DNA from: an uncultured Erwinia sp.
Lineage (GTDB): Bacteria; Pseudomonadota; Gammaproteobacteria; Enterobacterales; Enterobacteriaceae
Direction of reading: 5' to 3'
NCBI GenBank assembly: GCA_913775305.1
Contig: CAJYIY010000018.1
Span: 1 to 49,209 of the forward strand
DNA: 49,209 nucleotides
A program made the position numbers and the translations under genes. The notes under the pieces are model-generated. The model had not been told where the DNA came from. It searched no databases and saw only the letters and a program-made list of their open reading frames with translations. This document shows, one piece after another, positions 20,311-30,628 of this stretch. Every line of letters begins with the position of its first letter. Within the stretch, counting starts at the first letter, position 1.

Positions 20311-20979
20311 ATGCGTGTGTTAGTCGTCGAGGATAACCCTCTGTTGCGTCATCATCTGGCAGTACAGCTGCGTGAGATGGGCCATCAGGTGGATGCTGCG
20401 GAAGGTGCAAAAGAAGCGGATTATTTTCTCAATGAACATACGCCGGATATTGCGCTGGTCGATCTTGGCCTGCCGGATGAAGACGGCATGGCAATGATCC
20501 GCCGCTGGCGCAGCCAGGAAGTGCGTCAGCCGATCCTGGTCCTGACCGCGCGCGATGGCTGGCAGGCTAAGGTTGAAGCGCTGGAAGCCGGTGCTGATGA
20601 TTACGTCACCAAGCCTTTCCATATTGAAGAAGTGGTCGCCCGCATGCAGGCGCTGATGCGCCGTAACAGCGGCCTGGCCTCGCAGATTATTACCCTGCAG
20701 CCGTTTCAGATCGATCTTTCCCGCCGTGAGCTGACGATTAACGACCATCAGATCAAACTGACCGCTTTTGAATACACCATTATTGAAACGCTGATCCGCA
20801 ACGTCGGTAAAGTAGTCAGTAAAGATTCGCTGATGCTGCAACTGTATCCTGACGCGGAACTGCGTGAAAGCCACACCATTGACGTGCTGATGGGGCGTTT
20901 GCGTAAGAAGATCCAGGCTGAGCACCCGCAGGATGTGATTACGACGGTGCGCGGTCAGGGCTACCGTTTCGACCTCTGA
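20311..20979 (+). CDS. phoP: Response regulator PhoP
   Basis: OmpR-family regulator of the low-magnesium, acid and antimicrobial-peptide response. 222 residues. The receiver domain carries Asp51 ([12 protein letters not shown]), the acidic pair EDN and Lys in TKPF. A winged-helix domain follows, with the C-terminal QGYRFDL. ATG 20311 follows AAGGAT. phoQ starts 4 bp downstream. Confidence 0.97.
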   Translation: MRVLVVEDNPLLRHHLAVQLREMGHQVDAAEGAKEADYFLNEHTPDIALVDLGLPDEDGMAMIRRWRSQEVRQPILVLTARDGWQAKVEALEAGADDYVTKPFHIEEVVARMQALMRRNSGLASQIITLQPFQIDLSRRELTINDHQIKLTAFEYTIIETLIRNVGKVVSKDSLMLQLYPDAELRESHTIDVLMGRLRKKIQAEHPQDVITTVRGQGYRFDL

Positions 20980-20983
20980 TACG

Positions 20984-22462
20984 ATGAAGCTGCTGCAAAA
21001 GCTCTTCCACCGGAAAAAACCGCTGTCGCTGCGCGTGCGTTTTCTGCTCGCCACTGCTGCCGTGGTGCTGACCATGTCACTCTCCTACGGCATGGTTGCG
21101 GTCGTTGGCTATGTGGTCAGCTTCGACAAAAATACCTATCGCGTACTGCGCAGCGAGAGCAACCTGTTCTTCACTCTGGCCCAGTGGCAGAACGACCGCC
21201 TGACCATCGTTCAGCCGGAGCGCATGTCGCTGAATTTCCCGGCGCTGGTGTTTATTTATGACGATCGCGGCAGGCTGTTATGGCAGCAGCGCGACGTGCC
21301 GGAAATCCGCAATAAAATTCGCCGCGAGTGGCTGAACAAGTCTGATTTTTACGAGATCGATACCAATAATTACACCAGTCGCAAAGTGTTGAGTAACGAT
21401 CGCAACGCGCAAAACAAACTCAGCGCCTACGACGATGATGGCAACGACACCTTCACCCACTCGGTAGCAGTTAACCGCTACGAGGCCACCCTCAATCTCC
21501 CTGAACTGACCATTGTCGTGGTGGATTCGATTCCGCAGGAGCTACAGCATTCCGACGTTGTCTGGTCGTGGTTCAGCTATGTGCTGCTGGCCAATCTGCT
21601 GTTGATTATTCCCCTGCTGTGGCTGGCCGCCCACTGGAGTCTGCGCCCCATCGGCTCACTGGCAGCCCAGGTACGCGAGCTGGAAAACGGCGTGCGGGAA
21701 ACGCTCGATCCGACGCCGCCGCAGGAGCTGAAGGGGCTGGTGCGCAACCTCAATCTGCTGCTGGATAACGAGCGACAGCGCTACACCCGCTACCGAACCA
21801 CGCTCAGCGACTTGACCCACAGCCTGAAAACACCGCTGGCGGTGCTGCAAACCACCCTGCGTTCACTGCGCGGGGGGCGTAATCTGTCGGTTGAGCAAGC
21901 CGAGCCGATCATGCTGGAACAGATCAGCCGCATCTCGCAGCAGATTGGCTATTATCTCCATCGTGCCAGCATGCAGGCCGATCACCATGCTCTGAAGCGC
22001 GACCTGCACTCGGTGCCTGCCCTGCTCGACAGCCTGTGTTCAGCGCTGAACAAGGTCTATCAGCGCAAAGGCGTGGTGCTGACGCTGGATATCTCTCCCG
22101 AGCTGATCTTCGTGGGCGAGCAGAACGATTTTATGGAAGTGATGGGCAACGTGCTGGATAACGCCTGTAAATACTGTCTGGAGTTTGTCGAAGTCACCGC
22201 CAGCCAGAGCGATAATCAGCTGCAGCTGATTGTGGAAGATGACGGCCCCGGCATTCCGGAAAATAAACGCGATCTGGTCTTCGTTCGCGGGCAGCGGGCC
22301 GATACGCTGCGCCCAGGCCAGGGACTGGGTCTTGGCCTGGCGCGTGAAATTCTTGAGCAGTACGCCGGAGACATCAGCGCCAGCGCCAGTACCAGCCAGC
22401 TTGGCGGAGCGCGGATGGAGATCGTATTTCGTCGCCAGGAACTGTTGAATAAGGACGAGTGA
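20984..22462 (+). CDS. phoQ: Sensor histidine kinase PhoQ
   Basis: Inner-membrane kinase/phosphatase sensing Mg2+, cationic peptides and low pH. 492 residues, E. coli 486. Two transmembrane helices (about 19-45 and 195-216) bracket a periplasmic sensor. The membrane-facing acidic patch is present but short (YDDDGNDTF, Asp150-152 and 155). A HAMP region follows, with the phosphorylated His279 in [11 protein letters not shown], the N-box [11 protein letters not shown], and the G-boxes DDGPGIPE and GQGLGLGL. The pair should be active. I did not find mgrB in this window. Confidence 0.96.
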   Translation: MKLLQKLFHRKKPLSLRVRFLLATAAVVLTMSLSYGMVAVVGYVVSFDKNTYRVLRSESNLFFTLAQWQNDRLTIVQPERMSLNFPALVFIYDDRGRLLWQQRDVPEIRNKIRREWLNKSDFYEIDTNNYTSRKVLSNDRNAQNKLSAYDDDGNDTFTHSVAVNRYEATLNLPELTIVVVDSIPQELQHSDVVWSWFSYVLLANLLLIIPLLWLAAHWSLRPIGSLAAQVRELENGVRETLDPTPPQELKGLVRNLNLLLDNERQRYTRYRTTLSDLTHSLKTPLAVLQTTLRSLRGGRNLSVEQAEPIMLEQISRISQQIGYYLHRASMQADHHALKRDLHSVPALLDSLCSALNKVYQRKGVVLTLDISPELIFVGEQNDFMEVMGNVLDNACKYCLEFVEVTASQSDNQLQLIVEDDGPGIPENKRDLVFVRGQRADTLRPGQGLGLGLAREILEQYAGDISASASTSQLGGARMEIVFRRQELLNKDE

Positions 22463-22515
22463 GCCGCTTTTGCGCAGACATTTGAGCGCAACGGTACACA
22501 GCCAGCCCCGCGCAC

Positions 22516-22524
22516 TGTTATAAT
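22516..22524 (+). promoter_or_regulatory. Extended -10 promoter upstream of roxA
   Basis: TGTTATAAT is a perfect extended -10 (TGnTATAAT), 30 bp before the roxA ATG. It suggests roxA has its own promoter rather than only read-through from phoPQ. No strong -35 is visible, as is usual with an extended -10. Confidence 0.6.
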
Positions 22525-22554
22525 CGATCCACTTTCGCGCTTCAGGAAACCCTC

Positions 22555-23682
22555 ATGGATTATCAACTCGACCTCAACTGGCCCGATTTTATTCAGCGCT
22601 ACTGGCAAAAACGGCCGGTGGTGCTTAAGCGCGGTTTTAAAAACTTCGTTGACCCCATTTCTCCTGATGAGCTGGCCGGACTGGCGATGGAAAATGAAGT
22701 GGACAGCCGCCTCGTCAGCCATCAAAACGGCAAGTGGCAGGTCGGGCACGGCCCGTTCGAAAGCTATGATCACCTGGGTGAGAACAACTGGTCGCTGCTG
22801 GTACAGGCGGTTGATCACTGGCATGAGCCTTCTGCCGCGCTGATGCGCCCTTTCCGCTTTCTTCCCGACTGGCGCACCGATGATTTGATGATCTCCTTCT
22901 CGGTGCCCGGTGGCGGCGTAGGCCCGCATTTCGATCAGTATGATGTGTTTATCATTCAGGGAACCGGCCGTCGTCGCTGGCGCGTGGGTGAGAAAACCGA
23001 GCTTAAGCAGCACTGTCCGCATCCGGATCTGCTGCAGGTTGAACCGTTTGACGCCATCATTGATGAAGAAATGGAGCCTGGCGATATCCTGTATATTCCA
23101 CCCGGATTCCCGCACGAAGGCTATTCGCTGGAAAACGCCCTCAACTATTCCGTGGGCTTCCGCGCACCGAGCGGACGCGAGCTGATCAGCAGCTTTGCCG
23201 ATCATATCCTCTCCCGTGAGCTGGGCAGCTACCGTTTCAGCGATCCGGAGGTGCAGCCGCGCGAAAACCCAGCGGAGATCCTGCCTGCCGAACTGGCCGG
23301 GATCCGTCAGATGATGCTGGATATGATCGACCAGCCACAGCAGTTTAATCAGTGGTTTGGTGAGTTTATATCGCAGTCCCGCCACGAACTGGATGTCGCT
23401 CCGCCAGAGCCGCCGTATCAGCCGGATGAGATTTATGATGCGCTGCAGCAGGGCGAACAGCTCTCCCGCCTCGGCGGCCTGCGTGTGGTATCGATTGGCG
23501 ATGCGGTATTTATTAACGGCGAACAGCTCGATTCACCGCACCGCGCGGCGCTGACCGTCCTGGCCAACCAGCTGACGCTGAACCAGGAAGCATTAGGCGA
23601 GGCGCTGGAAGATCCGTCGTTCCTCGCCCAACTGGCGGCGCTGGTCAACAGCGGCTACTGGTACTTCGCCGACGAAGCGTAG
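22555..23682 (+). CDS. roxA: 50S ribosomal protein uL16 3-hydroxylase RoxA
   Basis: JmjC-type Fe(II)/2-oxoglutarate oxygenase that hydroxylates Arg81 of ribosomal protein L16. 375 residues, E. coli YcfD 373. The iron triad His125, Asp127 (GPHFDQYD) and His187 (GFPHEGY) is at E. coli numbering. The C-terminal winged-helix-like domain begins after about residue 290. ATG 22555 is preceded by AGGAAA. Conserved position after phoPQ. Confidence 0.95.
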   Translation: MDYQLDLNWPDFIQRYWQKRPVVLKRGFKNFVDPISPDELAGLAMENEVDSRLVSHQNGKWQVGHGPFESYDHLGENNWSLLVQAVDHWHEPSAALMRPFRFLPDWRTDDLMISFSVPGGGVGPHFDQYDVFIIQGTGRRRWRVGEKTELKQHCPHPDLLQVEPFDAIIDEEMEPGDILYIPPGFPHEGYSLENALNYSVGFRAPSGRELISSFADHILSRELGSYRFSDPEVQPRENPAEILPAELAGIRQMMLDMIDQPQQFNQWFGEFISQSRHELDVAPPEPPYQPDEIYDALQQGEQLSRLGGLRVVSIGDAVFINGEQLDSPHRAALTVLANQLTLNQEALGEALEDPSFLAQLAALVNSGYWYFADEA

Positions 23683-23694
23683 TCTTAGCCTGAG

Positions 23695-23721
23695 CCAGTG
23701 CCGCCGAAGAGGCGGCACTGG
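23695..23721. terminator. Hairpin between roxA and pepT
   Basis: A perfect 11-bp stem CCAGTGCCGCC / GGCGGCACTGG (23695-23705 and 23711-23721) with loop GAAGA lies between two convergent genes. It lacks a clear T-run on either side, so it may act as a transcript end stabiliser. Confidence 0.6.
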
Positions 23722-23742
23722 TGCTTCGGGTTAGCGCCTCAA

Positions 23743-24975
23743 TCAGCCTTTCGCCTGTTCCGCCGTCAGTGTGGCAATGCGTTCAATCACCTGCACCGCC
23801 TTCTCCATATTATTCAACGACGCAAATTCATGCCTGCCGTGGTAGTTATAGCCGCCGGTAAACAGATTCGGGCAGGGCAACCCCTTATAAGAAAGCTGCG
23901 CGCCGTCGGTGCCGCCGCGAATCGGCTTCACCAGCGGGCGAATATCACAGTCGCGCATTGCCTGTAGGGCCAGTTCGATGCTTTGCGGGCAGGCTTCCAC
24001 CTTCTCACGCATGTTGTAATAGCTGTCCTCAATCACCAGCTCAATCATTGCCGAGTGTGGCAGCGACTGCTGTATCTGCCGGGCGATATCCTGCATCACC
24101 TCTTTACGCCGGGCGAAGCGCTCGCGATCGAAGTCGCGAATGAGGTAGTGCATTTCTGCCCGATCGACCGCGCCTTTAATGCCGTGGAGATGATAGAACC
24201 CCTCATACCCGGCGGTTTTTTCCGGCACCTCCTCCGGCGGCAGCGCCTGATGGAATCGCGTGGCCAGCTCGATCGCATTGACCATCACCCCTTTAGCCGT
24301 ACCGGGATGCACGTTATTTCCGGTGATTTTTATCGTCACCGAGGCCGCGTTGAAGTTCTCGTACTCGAATTCCCCCAGGCCACTGCCATCAACGGTATAG
24401 GCCCAGTCTGCGGCAAAGGCCGCCACGTCAAAGAAATCAACGCCTTTACCCACCTCTTCGTCGGGCGTGAACGCCACGCGAATCTCTCCGTGCGGCTGTT
24501 TGCCCTCAATCAGACGCGCCAGCGCGGTCATAATCTCAGCGACACCGGCTTTATCATCGGCACCCAACAGGGTTTTACCGTCGGTAGTGATCAGGGTATG
24601 ACCATGCAGCTCGTGCAGAACCGGGAACATGACCGGTGAGAGGATCTCATCACCCATCCCCAGCGCTATATCGCCACCGCGATAGTTTTCAATCACCTGC
24701 GGAGACACATTCTTTCCGGTGAAATCCGGCGACGTATCAACGTGAGAAATAAAGCCAATCACCGGAACCGGCCAGTTCACCGTTGAGGGCAGCGTGGCCA
24801 TCACGATCCCATGTTCACTACAGCTGATGTCGCGCAGCCCCAAATCATGCAGCTCTTCACAAAGCTGGTCCGCCAGATGTAACTGCCCCTCCGTGCTGGG
24901 GACCTGACGAACGTGACCTTTAGATTGCGTATCCACGGCGACATAGTTTAAGAAGCGATCGAGTAAGTTATCCAT
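23743..24975 (-). CDS. pepT: Peptidase T (aminotripeptidase)
   Basis: Cytosolic M20B dizinc enzyme that removes the N-terminal residue of tripeptides. 410 residues. Zinc ligands and catalytic residues appear in [25 protein letters not shown] and [15 protein letters not shown]. The C-terminal [31 protein letters not shown] also matches. In E. coli pepT is FNR-activated and followed by the divergent potABCD operon; here potABCD is missing and sutR/ydcO take the place. Confidence 0.96.
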   Translation of the reverse strand: MDNLLDRFLNYVAVDTQSKGHVRQVPSTEGQLHLADQLCEELHDLGLRDISCSEHGIVMATLPSTVNWPVPVIGFISHVDTSPDFTGKNVSPQVIENYRGGDIALGMGDEILSPVMFPVLHELHGHTLITTDGKTLLGADDKAGVAEIMTALARLIEGKQPHGEIRVAFTPDEEVGKGVDFFDVAAFAADWAYTVDGSGLGEFEYENFNAASVTIKITGNNVHPGTAKGVMVNAIELATRFHQALPPEEVPEKTAGYEGFYHLHGIKGAVDRAEMHYLIRDFDRERFARRKEVMQDIARQIQQSLPHSAMIELVIEDSYYNMREKVEACPQSIELALQAMRDCDIRPLVKPIRGGTDGAQLSYKGLPCPNLFTGGYNYHGRHEFASLNNMEKAVQVIERIATLTAEQAKG

Positions 24976-25065
24976 CTGTCGTCCCTCTGAATGCCAGCAT
25001 TTATTATGATCATTCGGAAACCGGTAAATATTGTTTCAGGTCAGTTTACTGAACGGCGAAGAGGG

Positions 25066-25626
25066 TTAGCGGTCAGGGTAATGGATTAGATTATAGAAAC
25101 GCACCGGATACGCGCCACTGTTGCGATAGGCATGGGCCCGATCGGCCTCGAATCGCAGCGCATCTCCGGCGGCAATACTCTGCCAGACATCGTCAACCCG
25201 CAGCTCCAGCTGCCCTTCAATAACGATAGCATGTTCAATCACACCCTGTTCGTGGGGCGCTGATTCGCTGACGGCACCGGGAGCCAGTTCAATCACCAGC
25301 ATCTCAGAGCGGGTCACGGCATCGAAGGGAAACAGCGTCTGTACCTGCATCGCCAGGTTAGGCTGACGAAGTGCGGGCAGATGCTGCGACTGCCTCGGTG
25401 TGTCGTGCGGCGTCAGCGGGCCGCCGATAAACAGAGAAAACGGCAGGTTAAAACCGGTGGCAATCTTCCACAGCGTTGCAATGGTCGGGCTGGATTCTGC
25501 ACGCTCTATTTGCCCCAGCATCGCCTTGCTGACGCCGGTGATCCCGGCGGCCTGGCTTAAACTCCATCCGCGCAGGCTGCGCTGCGCTTTCAGCGTTTTC
25601 GCCAGATGATTTTGCAGATCGTCCAC
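25066..25626 (-). CDS. sutR: XRE-family regulator with cupin domain, SutR/YdcN-like
   Basis: 186 residues: an N-terminal XRE helix-turn-helix (GWSLSQAAGITGVSKAMLGQIER) and a C-terminal cupin (about 110-180, with HEQGVIEH and ALRFEADRAHAY). It is close to E. coli YdcN (SutR), a regulator of sulfur-utilisation genes, and like it lies divergent to ydcO. I chose GTG 25626 because AGGAGG sits 6 bp upstream on the minus strand. A longer open frame to 25680 would run through the operator palindrome and is rejected. Two palindromic sites between it and ydcO suggest control of both genes. The ligand of the cupin is unknown. Confidence 0.87.
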   Translation of the reverse strand: MDDLQNHLAKTLKAQRSLRGWSLSQAAGITGVSKAMLGQIERAESSPTIATLWKIATGFNLPFSLFIGGPLTPHDTPRQSQHLPALRQPNLAMQVQTLFPFDAVTRSEMLVIELAPGAVSESAPHEQGVIEHAIVIEGQLELRVDDVWQSIAAGDALRFEADRAHAYRNSGAYPVRFYNLIHYPDR

Positions 25627-25660
25627 GTTTATCCTCCTGACAGTAAAAAAATATCGCCCC

Positions 25661-25680
25661 TTGTGCGCTATAACGCACAA
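25661..25680. promoter_or_regulatory. Palindromic operator O1 in sutR-ydcO intergenic region
   Basis: TTGTGCGCTATAACGCACAA is an inverted repeat with perfect 7-bp arms TTGTGCG/CGCACAA. It sits 34 bp before the sutR GTG, in the position of a promoter-overlapping repressor site. A degenerate second copy lies 27 bp to the right. Confidence 0.7.
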
Positions 25681-25687
25681 TGCTAAC

Positions 25688-25707
25688 TTGTCCGCTATGA
25701 CGCATCA
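25688..25707. promoter_or_regulatory. Second, degenerate operator O2
   Basis: TTGTCCGCTATGACGCATCA matches O1 at 16 of 20 positions, in the same orientation and with a 27-bp start-to-start distance. It lies 17 bp before the ydcO ATG and may control ydcO. Confidence 0.6.
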
Positions 25708-25724
25708 TCAATTCGGAACCTGCC

Positions 25725-26906
25725 ATGCGCTCGCCGCTTTCAATACGCCATCTCACGCTCCCGGCGCTCATTGCCGGATTTGTTGCCGTACTGGTGGGCT
25801 ATACCAGTTCCGCCACGATTATCTTCCAGGCCGCCGGGGCTGCCGGAGCGACACCGCAGCAGACGGGCGGCTGGCTGACCATGCTGGGCCTTGGTATGGG
25901 TATCACCACTCTGACCCTGTCGCTGTGGTACCGCACGCCGATTCTCACCGCCTGGTCGACGCCCGGCGCGGCGCTGCTGGTCACCAGCCTGCCCGGTACG
26001 CCAGTTAATGAAGCGATTGGAATATTCATCTTTGCTTCGGCGCTGATTGTGTTCTGTGGCGTGACCGGGCTGTTTGCACGCGTGATGAATTCTATTCCAC
26101 TGGCGATTTCCAGCGCGATGCTGGCCGGGATCCTGCTACGCTTCGGCATTGATGCTTTCAGCGCATTGCAGGTGAATTTCGCCCTCAGCGGTACCATGTG
26201 CCTGGTCTATCTGCTCACCCGCCGCTTTTCACCGCGCTACGCCATTGTTCTGACGCTGTTTGCCGGGCTGGCGGTGGCCGCAGTACAGGGAAATATTCAC
26301 GCTGGCGGCGGCCAGAGTCGGGTGATGCCGGAGTTTATTGCACCGCATTTCACGCTATCCAGCCTGCTGGGGATTGGCATTCCGTTCTTTGTGGTCACCA
26401 TGACGTCACAAAATGCACCGGGTATCGCCACGCTGAAAGCCGCCGGTTATCAGGTTCCGGTCTCGTCGCTGATTGCCTGGACCGGGGCCACGGCGCTGAT
26501 TCTGGCACCTTTCGGCGGATTTACCGTCTGTATCGCGGCGATTACGGCCGCTATCTGCATGGGGCCGGAAATCCACAGCGATCCGCAGCGGCGCTACATG
26601 GCAGCGGTCGCGGCGGGGGTGTTCTACATCATTGCCGGAATTTTTGGCGGTGCCATCAGCGGGCTGTTTACCGCACTGCCGCTGGCGCTGATCCAGACAA
26701 TCGCCGGCCTCGCGCTGCTAGGCGCCCTCGCCGGCAGCCTCCAGCGCGCGTTAAGCGATGAGAAACAGCGTGAGGCCGCGGCGATCGCGTTTCTGATCAC
26801 CGCTTCGGGCGTCACGCTGATGGGAGTAGGCTCCGCCTTTTGGGGATTATGCGGCGGCGTGCTGGCCCATCTGATTTTTTCACTGCCTGAACGTAAAGCC
26901 GGTTAA
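25725..26906 (+). CDS. ydcO: BenE-family transporter YdcO
   Basis: Inner-membrane protein of 393 residues with about 12 hydrophobic segments, E. coli YdcO 391. Family blocks are present: TAWSTPGAALL near residue 78, MLAGILLRFG, VTMTSQNAPGIATLKAAGYQVPVS near 225-248, and LFSPF-like APFGGFTVCIAAITAAICMGPE. BenE proteins are proposed benzoate/proton symporters, but the substrate of YdcO is not established. Regulation through the neighbouring SutR-like protein is inferred from operator positions. It converges on cobB with only 2 bp between the stop codons. Confidence 0.9.
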   Translation: MRSPLSIRHLTLPALIAGFVAVLVGYTSSATIIFQAAGAAGATPQQTGGWLTMLGLGMGITTLTLSLWYRTPILTAWSTPGAALLVTSLPGTPVNEAIGIFIFASALIVFCGVTGLFARVMNSIPLAISSAMLAGILLRFGIDAFSALQVNFALSGTMCLVYLLTRRFSPRYAIVLTLFAGLAVAAVQGNIHAGGGQSRVMPEFIAPHFTLSSLLGIGIPFFVVTMTSQNAPGIATLKAAGYQVPVSSLIAWTGATALILAPFGGFTVCIAAITAAICMGPEIHSDPQRRYMAAVAAGVFYIIAGIFGGAISGLFTALPLALIQTIAGLALLGALAGSLQRALSDEKQREAAAIAFLITASGVTLMGVGSAFWGLCGGVLAHLIFSLPERKAG

Positions 26907-26908
26907 CC

Positions 26909-27745
26909 TCATCTGACGCCCAGATGAGTCAGCAACTCGTGCACCCAGGCCGGCACCACTTCGCTGGCCAGGCCATACTTCTTCTCATCAAATTCACTGC
27001 CGACCTGGCTTGGCTCAAGGTTCAGTTCAACGGTGTGTGCACCCTGCAGACGAGCCTCATGCACGAAGCCCGCTGCAGGGTAAACGTGACCGGACGTGCC
27101 AATCGCCACAAAGTAGTCCGCCTCGGCAATCGCCTGATAGATCTCATCCATTTGCAGCGGCATTTCGCCAAACCAGACGATATGCGGACGCAGCACCGCA
27201 GGGAACTGACAGCAGTGACAGCGATCGTCAGGACGGATATCTTCGCTCCAGTGCAGAATCTGGCCGCTGCCGGTACAGCGCACTTTCAGCAGTTCACCGT
27301 GCATGTGGATCACATTGCTGCTTCCCGCGCGTTCATGCAGGTTATCAATATTCTGCGTGACCAGCAGGAAATGATCGCCCAGCACGGCTTCCAGCTCAGC
27401 CAGCGCCAGATGCGCGGCGTTCGGTCTGATCTCCGGCTGTTGCAGCTGGCGGCGGCGGGCATTATAGAACGCCTGCACCTGCTCAGGATCGCGGGCGAAC
27501 CCCTCCGGCGTGGCGACATCTTCAACTTTATGCTCTTCCCACAGGCCGTCCGCCGCGCGGAAGGTACGAATGCCGGACTCCGCAGAGATCCCCGCACCGG
27601 TCAGCACCACTACGCGTGGCAGCGGCTGGCGTGAAATTTCGAGATGACGATCGCGCTCAAAAATACGCTGACGAAAGCGCTGATGAACCTGACGGCGGTT
27701 TTTTTTGTAGCGGGCCAGTCGTAAGCGACGGCGGGGTGTGCGCAT
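26909..27745 (-). CDS. cobB: NAD-dependent protein deacylase CobB (sirtuin)
   Basis: Removes acetyl and succinyl groups from lysines, for example on Acs and RcsB, using NAD. 278 residues, E. coli 279. [14 protein letters not shown] binds [15 protein letters not shown] follows, and HMHGELL carries the catalytic His. A zinc-type CHCCQ and [13 protein letters not shown] are also present. ATG 27745 gives the basic N-terminus [15 protein letters not shown] seen in the long form of E. coli CobB. Last gene of lolCDE-nagK-cobB. Confidence 0.95.
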   Translation of the reverse strand: MRTPRRRLRLARYKKNRRQVHQRFRQRIFERDRHLEISRQPLPRVVVLTGAGISAESGIRTFRAADGLWEEHKVEDVATPEGFARDPEQVQAFYNARRRQLQQPEIRPNAAHLALAELEAVLGDHFLLVTQNIDNLHERAGSSNVIHMHGELLKVRCTGSGQILHWSEDIRPDDRCHCCQFPAVLRPHIVWFGEMPLQMDEIYQAIAEADYFVAIGTSGHVYPAAGFVHEARLQGAHTVELNLEPSQVGSEFDEKKYGLASEVVPAWVHELLTHLGVR

Positions 27746-27755
27746 AGTCGATCCT

Positions 27756-28679
27756 CTAATCCTTAATGTGCAGGAACGCGGCACCGCGCATTCCGCCTGC
27801 GTCTCCATGGCGCGCTTTAGCAAAGCGCGGTGGTCTGACGGCTGGCAGCAGATGGGGGGCCACCCGCTCCGCCAGGCCGTCATACAACGCATCAAAATTG
27901 GACAGGCCGCCGCCCAGCACCACCAGATGCGGGTCCAGCAGGGTCAGCAGATTGCCCAGGCATACCGCCAGCAGCTGGCGATAGCGTTCAGTGTGTGCCA
28001 GCGCACGGGCATCTCCCTGATAATAACGGGTGATGATCTCCTGTGCACTGAGCGTCTGGTGATAAAAGTGCTGCCACAGCCAGGAAAATCCTGAACCTGA
28101 GAGATATCCCTCAATGCAGCCTTTTTTGCCACAACCGCAGGTCAACAGCGGAATATCGCGGCCCAGCACCTCCAGCGCATCCACGGGCAGGCGCATATGC
28201 CCTATTTCACCCACCACAGAGTTGCGGCCGGTGACCGGCTTGCCGTCAACGATCAATCCACCGCCAACGCCGGTGCCGAGGATCATCCCAAGCACCACCG
28301 GATATGCCTGAAATTCGTCGTCCCAGGCTTCGGAGAGGGCAAAGCAGTTAGCGTCGTTATCAATCCGGACTTCGCGACCCAGCCGCTGGCTGAGATCGGC
28401 GCACAGCGTGCGGCCTCGCGCGGCGGGCAGGTTAGCGCTGAATACCGTACCGTCGTCAGGCACCGGCAGACCGGGAATACCCAGCCCCACGCTGCCCGCA
28501 CTGCCGCAAAACGCATCGGCCTCTTCGGTCAGCGCCTGCAGTACCGACAGAAATTGCGCATAGTCCTGCGTCGGGGTGGCAACCCGCCTGCTCCAGATTA
28601 GCTCACGCCGCACGTTGTACACGCCGAGCGCAATCTTGCTGCCGCCGATATCGAAGCCGTAATACATCCTCTGGCTCAT
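27756..28679 (-). CDS. nagK: N-acetyl-D-glucosamine kinase NagK
   Basis: ROK-family kinase that phosphorylates GlcNAc released during murein recycling by NagZ. 307 residues, E. coli 303. An N-terminal phosphate-binding [10 protein letters not shown], a central [12 protein letters not shown] with GEIGHMRLP, and the zinc motif [15 protein letters not shown] identify the ROK fold. It begins right after the lolE stop and is followed by cobB after 10 bp, as in E. coli. nagZ in the same window supplies its substrate. Confidence 0.95.
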   Translation of the reverse strand: MSQRMYYGFDIGGSKIALGVYNVRRELIWSRRVATPTQDYAQFLSVLQALTEEADAFCGSAGSVGLGIPGLPVPDDGTVFSANLPAARGRTLCADLSQRLGREVRIDNDANCFALSEAWDDEFQAYPVVLGMILGTGVGGGLIVDGKPVTGRNSVVGEIGHMRLPVDALEVLGRDIPLLTCGCGKKGCIEGYLSGSGFSWLWQHFYHQTLSAQEIITRYYQGDARALAHTERYRQLLAVCLGNLLTLLDPHLVVLGGGLSNFDALYDGLAERVAPHLLPAVRPPRFAKARHGDAGGMRGAAFLHIKD

Positions 28680-29924
28680 TTACTGCCCGCTTAAGACACG
28701 CGCCGGATCAATACGGCTGGCGCGTCTTGCCGGATACCAGCTGGCAAGCAGACTGAGCAGCAGTGACGTTAACAGCACGATAACCACATCCCCCCAGTGC
28801 AGCTCGGACGGCAGAAAATCAATAAAGTAGATATCGCCAGAGAGGAAATGATAACCGGTCAGCGCTTCAAGTGCGTGAATGATCGCAGTCAGGTTGAGCG
28901 CAGCCAGCACGCCGACAACCACCCCGCTGACGCTGCCCACCAGCCCGGCCAGCAGTCCGTACCAGATAAAGATGGCACGGATCAGACCATCTTTTGCCCC
29001 CAGCGTACGCAGCACGGCGATATCACCGCTTTTGTCCTTTACCGCCATCACCAGCGTTGAGACGATATTGAAACAGGCTACGCCGATCACCAGTACCATC
29101 GCCAGATACATAATGGCGCGGATCATCTGAATATCGCGGTACATATAGCCATAGGTGCCGATCCAGCTACGTATTGATACATAGGCATTAGTCACGCTTC
29201 CCGCCTCGCGAATCAGCGTCTGCGCGCTGAACGGATCGCTGGCTTTAATGGCAATGCCGGTGACGTTGTCACCCATACCCAGCAACTGCTGGGCGTCGGC
29301 CAGCGGCACCAGCGCCAGGCCGTGGTCAAGCATACCGCTCAGTTTAAGAATACCGCTGACCTGCAGGCGAACCCGTTTCGGCTGCAGCAGCTTATTCTGG
29401 GCGTCGCTGTTGGGGATCATGATGGTCAGCCAGTCGCCCTGCTTGACCTTCAGGCTGTTGGCCACGCCCTGCCCCAGCAGGATTTGCTGCTTACCCGCAG
29501 CAAAGGATTGCCAGGCATTGCCCTGTACATAGGAGGGCAGCGCGCTGAGGCGGGCTTCCTGCTGTGGATCCACGCCTTTGACCTGCACGGCCTGCAGCTT
29601 GCTGCCGCTTTCAATCAGACCGGTAAAGTTGATATAGGGGGCTGCGGCTGCCACGCCGGGCACCCGCTCGATTTTCGGCAGCATGGTTTGCCATCCGGTA
29701 AAGGGTGGGTTTACCGGTTCGATTTCACCGTGCGGAACCACCGCAAGAATACGGTTGTTCAGCTCACGTTCAAAGCCGTTCATCGCGCTCAGCCCGACGA
29801 TCAGCACCGCCACACCAAGAGCGATACCGACGGTGGAGATCACCGAAATAAGCGACACCATTCCCCCGCGACGGCGACCGCGACTAAAACGCAGGCCCAG
29901 CAGTAAAGAGAGAGAGTTTGCCAT
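28680..29924 (-). CDS. lolE: Lipoprotein-releasing ABC permease LolE
   Basis: Inner-membrane subunit of LolCDE, which extracts outer-membrane lipoproteins and hands them to LolA. LolE opens to receive the lipoprotein. 414 residues, E. coli 414. One N-terminal transmembrane helix ([22 protein letters not shown]) is followed by a large periplasmic domain (about 50-265) and three C-terminal helices with the FtsX-family pattern. The ATG overlaps the lolD stop by one base. Confidence 0.96.
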   Translation of the reverse strand: MANSLSLLLGLRFSRGRRRGGMVSLISVISTVGIALGVAVLIVGLSAMNGFERELNNRILAVVPHGEIEPVNPPFTGWQTMLPKIERVPGVAAAAPYINFTGLIESGSKLQAVQVKGVDPQQEARLSALPSYVQGNAWQSFAAGKQQILLGQGVANSLKVKQGDWLTIMIPNSDAQNKLLQPKRVRLQVSGILKLSGMLDHGLALVPLADAQQLLGMGDNVTGIAIKASDPFSAQTLIREAGSVTNAYVSIRSWIGTYGYMYRDIQMIRAIMYLAMVLVIGVACFNIVSTLVMAVKDKSGDIAVLRTLGAKDGLIRAIFIWYGLLAGLVGSVSGVVVGVLAALNLTAIIHALEALTGYHFLSGDIYFIDFLPSELHWGDVVIVLLTSLLLSLLASWYPARRASRIDPARVLSGQ

Positions 29925-30628
29925 CAGAGGCTACCCGCCATCGTCAGACGATCGCTGAGCTGGCCGTCCCGCATTTCCACCTGGCGGCGCATGCGTTTCG
30001 CTAAATGCAGGTCGTGAGTCACCACCAGGAACGCGGTCCCCTGGCGCTGATTCAGTTCGCCCAGCAGATCGAAAATGGCATCCGCATTACGCGCGTCGAG
30101 GTTACCTGTCGGTTCATCGGCCAGCACCAGTCGGGGATTGTTGACCAGTGCGCGGGCGATTGCCACGCGCTGCCGCTCGCCGCCGGACAGCTCCGACGGG
30201 CGATGTTCAGCACGATGATCGAGGCCCACCGCTTTTAACATTGCCAGCGCCCGGGTGCGAACTTCGGCCTTCGGCGTTTTTCCGATCATCAGCGGCATCG
30301 CCACGTTTTCCAGCGCGCTGAAGTCCGGAAGCAGATGGTGAAACTGATAGATAAAGCCCAGTTCGCGGTTGCGCAGTCCGGCTTTAGCGGCAGATGACAT
30401 CTCATTCAGCGAGTGACCGTCAAACACCACGCTGCCGGAGGTTGGCGTATCCAGCCCGCCGAGCAGATGCATCAGGGTACTTTTCCCGGAGCCGGAACTG
30501 CCGACGATGGCCATCATTTCACCCGGCTGAACGCTGAAGGACACGTTGCGCAGGACATCGGTCTGCACGCTGCCTTCCTGATAGCGTTTGCACAGGTTGT
30601 CGCACTGCAACAGGATTTTGTTACTCAT
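29924..30628 (-). CDS. lolD: Lipoprotein-releasing ABC ATPase LolD
   Basis: ATPase of LolCDE. 234 residues from ATG 30628, E. coli 233. Walker [11 protein letters not shown]-loop [16 protein letters not shown], signature [15 protein letters not shown], Walker [13 protein letters not shown] and switch His in VVTHDLHLA are all intact. The chosen start overlaps lolC by 8 bp. A further upstream in-frame ATG lies deep in lolC and is not used. Confidence 0.97.
   Translation of the reverse strand: MSNKILLQCDNLCKRYQEGSVQTDVLRNVSFSVQPGEMMAIVGSSGSGKSTLMHLLGGLDTPTSGSVVFDGHSLNEMSSAAKAGLRNRELGFIYQFHHLLPDFSALENVAMPLMIGKTPKAEVRTRALAMLKAVGLDHRAEHRPSELSGGERQRVAIARALVNNPRLVLADEPTGNLDARNADAIFDLLGELNQRQGTAFLVVTHDLHLAKRMRRQVEMRDGQLSDRLTMAGSL

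Noticed and set aside
22216-23385. A 389-residue minus-strand open frame across the phoQ end and roxA
   Set aside because: Both plus-strand genes are intact and conserved. The antisense frame has no domain I recognise and spans a gene boundary and a promoter.
25627-25680. N-terminal extension of the SutR-like protein to 25680
   Set aside because: The extension would translate the operator palindrome, and the GTG at 25626 has an AGGAGG at ideal distance.
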